Origin: Candidatus Eiseniibacteriota bacterium
GTDB lineage: Bacteria > Eisenbacteria > RBG-16-71-46 > CAIMUX01
Reading direction: 5' to 3'
Length of the DNA: 8,821 nucleotides
Assembly: GCA_020431745.1 (NCBI GenBank)
Contig: JAGQHR010000088.1
Location: forward strand, 1-8,821
This document shows positions 6,780 to 8,821 of this stretch, piece after piece. The translations under genes and the position numbers were made by a program. The first letter of the stretch is position 1. Each line of letters starts with the position of its first letter. The notes below the pieces were generated by a model that was not told where the DNA came from, did no database searches, and was given only the letters and a program-made list of their open reading frames with translations.

Positions 6780-7781
6780 ATGATCCGATGGAAGAGCATG
6801 GTCCTGGGCCTGGCGGCCGGGCTGCTCCTGACCGGTCCCGCGTGGGCGCGTCCCGTGCTGCTCGGGATCGCCGCCACCAACCTGGCCGGCGTCACCGTCG
6901 GTGACGGCACGATCCTCTTTTCCACGTCCACCCATCGCAACTGGGCCCCGGCCTCGGGAATCGACGAGTCGCTGATCTACAACGACGTCATCGCGGCCCG
7001 CGACGGGTTCTTCGTCGCGGTGGCCGAGGACGGGAGCGCCTGGCGTTCGGCCACCTCCGCCGGGGCCGCCTTCGTCCGTCGTTCCGGGGCGGCGTCGGCG
7101 CCGCTCTACGGGCTGACGCAGATCGGGTCGCAGCTCCTCGCCGTGGGCAGCGGCGGGACCATCGTGCGCGCTTCCGATCAGACGGCCGGAAGCTGGGTGG
7201 ACGTGTCGAGCCCGACGTCGCAAACGCTGCGCGCCGTCGCGACGAACGGAACGACCTCGACGGTGGCCGTGGGGGACGGGGGGACGATCCTCCGGGGAGG
7301 AATCAACGGCAACGAGTGGCAGATCGTGTCGATCGGGGAGTCGCGGGACCTCCTGGCCGTCACGGCCGATCTCACGACGGGACGATTCCTCGCCGCCGGC
7401 GTCGGCGGGGCCCTCTGGAGCGCGGCCGGCGACGGCGTGACCTGGACGCAGATCGATCCCGGCCTGACGATCGAAGGTGCACTCCGCGGAGCGACCCAGA
7501 TCGGCGGTGCGACCGTCGTGGTGGGCGACCGAGGGGAGATCTACGTGTCGTCGATGAACTTCGCGAACTGGGTCCTGGCCCAGACTCCGACCGATCCCGA
7601 GACCGGACGGTACGACCTCTATTCCGTCGCTTTCTCCGGGAACGACGTCGTCGCGTGTGGGAGCCGCCGCGTCCTGCTCTGGAGCTCGATCGGCCTGCAG
7701 TGGGACGACAACGCGGTCGTTCCGGTGGAGGAGATGAGCTGGGGGCGGGTCAAGTCCCGGTTCCAAGATCCGGCGCGCTGA
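6780..7781 (+). CDS. Secreted seven-bladed beta-propeller protein, YCF48/BNR-like repeats
   Basis: The protein has 333 residues from ATG 6780. A signal peptide is clear: basic start (MIRWK), hydrophobic core 7-18 and AWA at 21-23 before RP, fitting signal peptidase I. The mature chain has seven repeats of the form V-G-x-G-G-x-I/L-x-x-S, then about 10 residues to a Trp or aromatic position. The anchor residues fall at 43, 85, 126, 168, 210, 252 and 297, a period of 42, so a seven-bladed beta-propeller is the natural reading. The consensus resembles YCF48/photosynthesis-system-II-assembly-like and BNR-type repeats, which mostly bind partners or glycans. No catalytic motif stands out. A 23-residue tail (311-333) with SWGRVKSRF follows the last blade. 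The gene lies 47 bases after the second CNNM gene on the same strand, so co-transcription is plausible. It converges with the next gene. The specific function is unknown. Confidence 0.85.
   Translation: MIRWKSMVLGLAAGLLLTGPAWARPVLLGIAATNLAGVTVGDGTILFSTSTHRNWAPASGIDESLIYNDVIAARDGFFVAVAEDGSAWRSATSAGAAFVRRSGAASAPLYGLTQIGSQLLAVGSGGTIVRASDQTAGSWVDVSSPTSQTLRAVATNGTTSTVAVGDGGTILRGGINGNEWQIVSIGESRDLLAVTADLTTGRFLAAGVGGALWSAAGDGVTWTQIDPGLTIEGALRGATQIGGATVVVGDRGEIYVSSMNFANWVLAQTPTDPETGRYDLYSVAFSGNDVVACGSRRVLLWSSIGLQWDDNAVVPVEEMSWGRVKSRFQDPAR
6867..7709 (+). repeat. Seven tandem ~126-base coding repeats (propeller blades)
   Basis: Aligned on the conserved glycine (Arg in blade 7), the units sit at residues 43, 85, 126, 168, 210, 252 and 297 of the propeller protein. 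Blades 3 and 4 are the closest pair (AVGSGGTIVR at 121-130 and AVGDGGTILR at 163-172). Blades 2 and 7 are the most degenerate (VAEDGSAWRS; CGSRRVLLWS). The repeat is visible at protein level, and the DNA copies have diverged. Confidence 0.75.
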
Positions 7782-7808
7782 TCGGGAAGCGGAGGATGCG
7801 CTCAACCG

Positions 7809-7830
7809 GCTCGCGGATCAGGGAGCGAGC
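7809..7830. terminator. Weak hairpin at the convergent gene junction
   Basis: GCTCGC (7809-7814) and GCGAGC (7825-7830) form a six-base stem around a ten-base loop that contains the stop codon of the leftward gene (7818-7820). It lies where the propeller gene and the leftward gene converge, 36 bases apart, so it could help end transcription from either side. There is no T-run on either strand, so this is only a possibility. Confidence 0.2.
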
Positions 7831-8821
7831 TCGGTCAGCCGGCCGGTGACCAGCGAATCGACTCCTCCCAGCTCCTGGAACTTGCGGTAGGCGGCAATCG
7901 CTTCGCCCGAGCGTCCGAGTCGCAAGTCGAGCACGAGGCCCAGGGATCGCCACATCTCCGGAGTCGTCGCCACCGCCGCGTTGGCGTTCCGCAAGGCTTC
8001 CACGACACCGTCCCAATCGGCCGCGCGCTCCTTGGCTTGCGCGACTTGGGCCCAGGCCCACTGTTTCTGCTCCGGAGTCGCTTCCGGGTGCTTCGTGATC
8101 CGGCGCGCGATCGTCTCGATCTGTGGATCGGACGAATCCGCCGTGATCCGCGCGTTGACGTCCCGGAAGAGGAGGTTCAACCGCTGCGCCGGGGGGACCC
8201 AGCTCTCGTCGTCGAGGGCTTCGCAGAGGGCGCGTCCCGCCGCGCTTTCTTCGGGCGGCAGACACCAGACCAGGTTGCCGAAGATGTCGAGACGGTGCGT
8301 GCTCGCCCACAGCGAGCCCTCTTCCGTCTCGAACAGATCGAGGTAGGCCTTGCGGGCGCCCGCCCGCTCGCGTACCTGGAGCGCGAAGTTCGCGCGATAG
8401 AACGCATCGTAGGGAAAGCGCAGCCGGCGCCAGATCGGTGGCTGCGGGGAGTCGAGAAAGCGCAGGACCGCGTTCCCCAACCGATCCTCGATTCCGGTGG
8501 GCGCTGTGACGATTTCGGCGCGAAGGGCGCGTTCCAGCGTTCGGGCGAGGGCGGCATTCGGTCCGCGTCGCTTCACGAAGACGATGGCGCCCGCGTCGAC
8601 GAAGACCGGTGCCCAGTCCGGTTCCACCCAGAGCAGGCGCAGGAGCGACGGCATTTCGTAGAAGTCGAGCACCGCGACCTCGAAGCCGCGCGCGTCGCAC
8701 GCTTCCTTCCACACGTCGGGCACGGAACGATCGTCGGCTTCCCGCAGCTTGGAGTAGAGCGCGAGGGTCTCCGGGGTGCCGATCCAGCGTGCATCGAGGA
8801 ACGGCGCGAGACGGTTGACGT
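7818..8821 (-). CDS. C-terminal part of a probable membrane glycosyltransferase-like protein with TPR-like helices (cut by window edge)
   Basis: The frame is open from the right edge to TGA at 7820-7818, giving 333 visible residues. The true start lies outside the window; an internal GTG at 8723 is not needed. The first ~90 visible residues form an alternating alpha/beta unit: RLAPFLDARW near the edge, FEVAVLDFYEMPSLLR, then DWAPVFVDAGAIVFVKR. This resembles the soluble domain that follows the membrane spans in GT-C/PMT-like and O-antigen-ligase-like proteins. The rest is helical. Its last part (MWRSLGLVLDLRLGRSGEAI, continuing AAYRKFQELG) fits a TPR, and earlier helices with regularly placed Ala, Leu and Trp suggest degenerate repeats. 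No signal sequence or membrane span is visible in this part. Assignment to a glycosyltransferase is inferred from the domain pattern; a plain TPR protein is the alternative. Confidence 0.65.
   Translation of the reverse strand, partial: VNRLAPFLDARWIGTPETLALYSKLREADDRSVPDVWKEACDARGFEVAVLDFYEMPSLLRLLWVEPDWAPVFVDAGAIVFVKRRGPNAALARTLERALRAEIVTAPTGIEDRLGNAVLRFLDSPQPPIWRRLRFPYDAFYRANFALQVRERAGARKAYLDLFETEEGSLWASTHRLDIFGNLVWCLPPEESAAGRALCEALDDESWVPPAQRLNLLFRDVNARITADSSDPQIETIARRITKHPEATPEQKQWAWAQVAQAKERAADWDGVVEALRNANAAVATTPEMWRSLGLVLDLRLGRSGEAIAAYRKFQELGGVDSLVTGRLTELAP

Overview
The window is GC-rich throughout and densely coded, with a strong G/C preference at third codon positions. The genes look like those of a Gram-negative-type bacterium: a PpiD/SurA-type periplasmic folding factor, a Wzx-type polysaccharide flippase with a glycosyltransferase, two CNNM/CorC membrane proteins, a secreted beta-propeller protein, and the tail of a membrane glycosyltransferase-like protein with a helical repeat region. 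I see no phage, plasmid, IS, CRISPR, tRNA or rRNA signal. The taxon cannot be fixed from sequence alone. A deep-branching high-GC lineage known mainly from metagenomes (Eisenbacteria- or Gemmatimonadota-like, or a deltaproteobacterium) is a loose guess.

Layout. (1) Positions 1-3792, minus strand, read right to left: a PpiD-like chaperone (3792-1987), an oligosaccharide flippase (start 1920 or 1899, end 625) and the first 180 residues of a GT-B glycosyltransferase (542 to the left edge). They lie head to tail with gaps of 66-87 and 82 bases, and both gaps contain inverted repeats. (2) Positions 3793-4126: a divergent intergenic region of 334 bases with an AT-rich island that fits a promoter for the minus-strand genes. 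(3) Positions 4127-7781, plus strand: two tandem, diverged CNNM/CorC (HlyC) paralogues joined by a one-base TGATG overlap, then 47 bases later a secreted protein with seven ~42-residue repeats, almost certainly a seven-bladed beta-propeller. (4) Positions 7818-8821, minus strand: the C-terminal 333 residues of a protein that looks like the soluble tail of a multi-membrane-span glycosyltransferase with TPR-like helices. It converges on the propeller gene.

How they may work together. The left block concerns the cell envelope: export of surface glycan precursors, plus folding of envelope proteins. The right block pairs two putative divalent-cation transporters or regulators with an exported propeller of unknown partner. 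The link between propeller and transporters rests only on close co-directional spacing.

I found no convincing new multi-gene system. The observations most worth checking are a probable CTG start codon on the flippase, a 28-base near-perfect inverted repeat just upstream of it, the coupled CNNM paralogue pair, and the propeller with its short basic tail.
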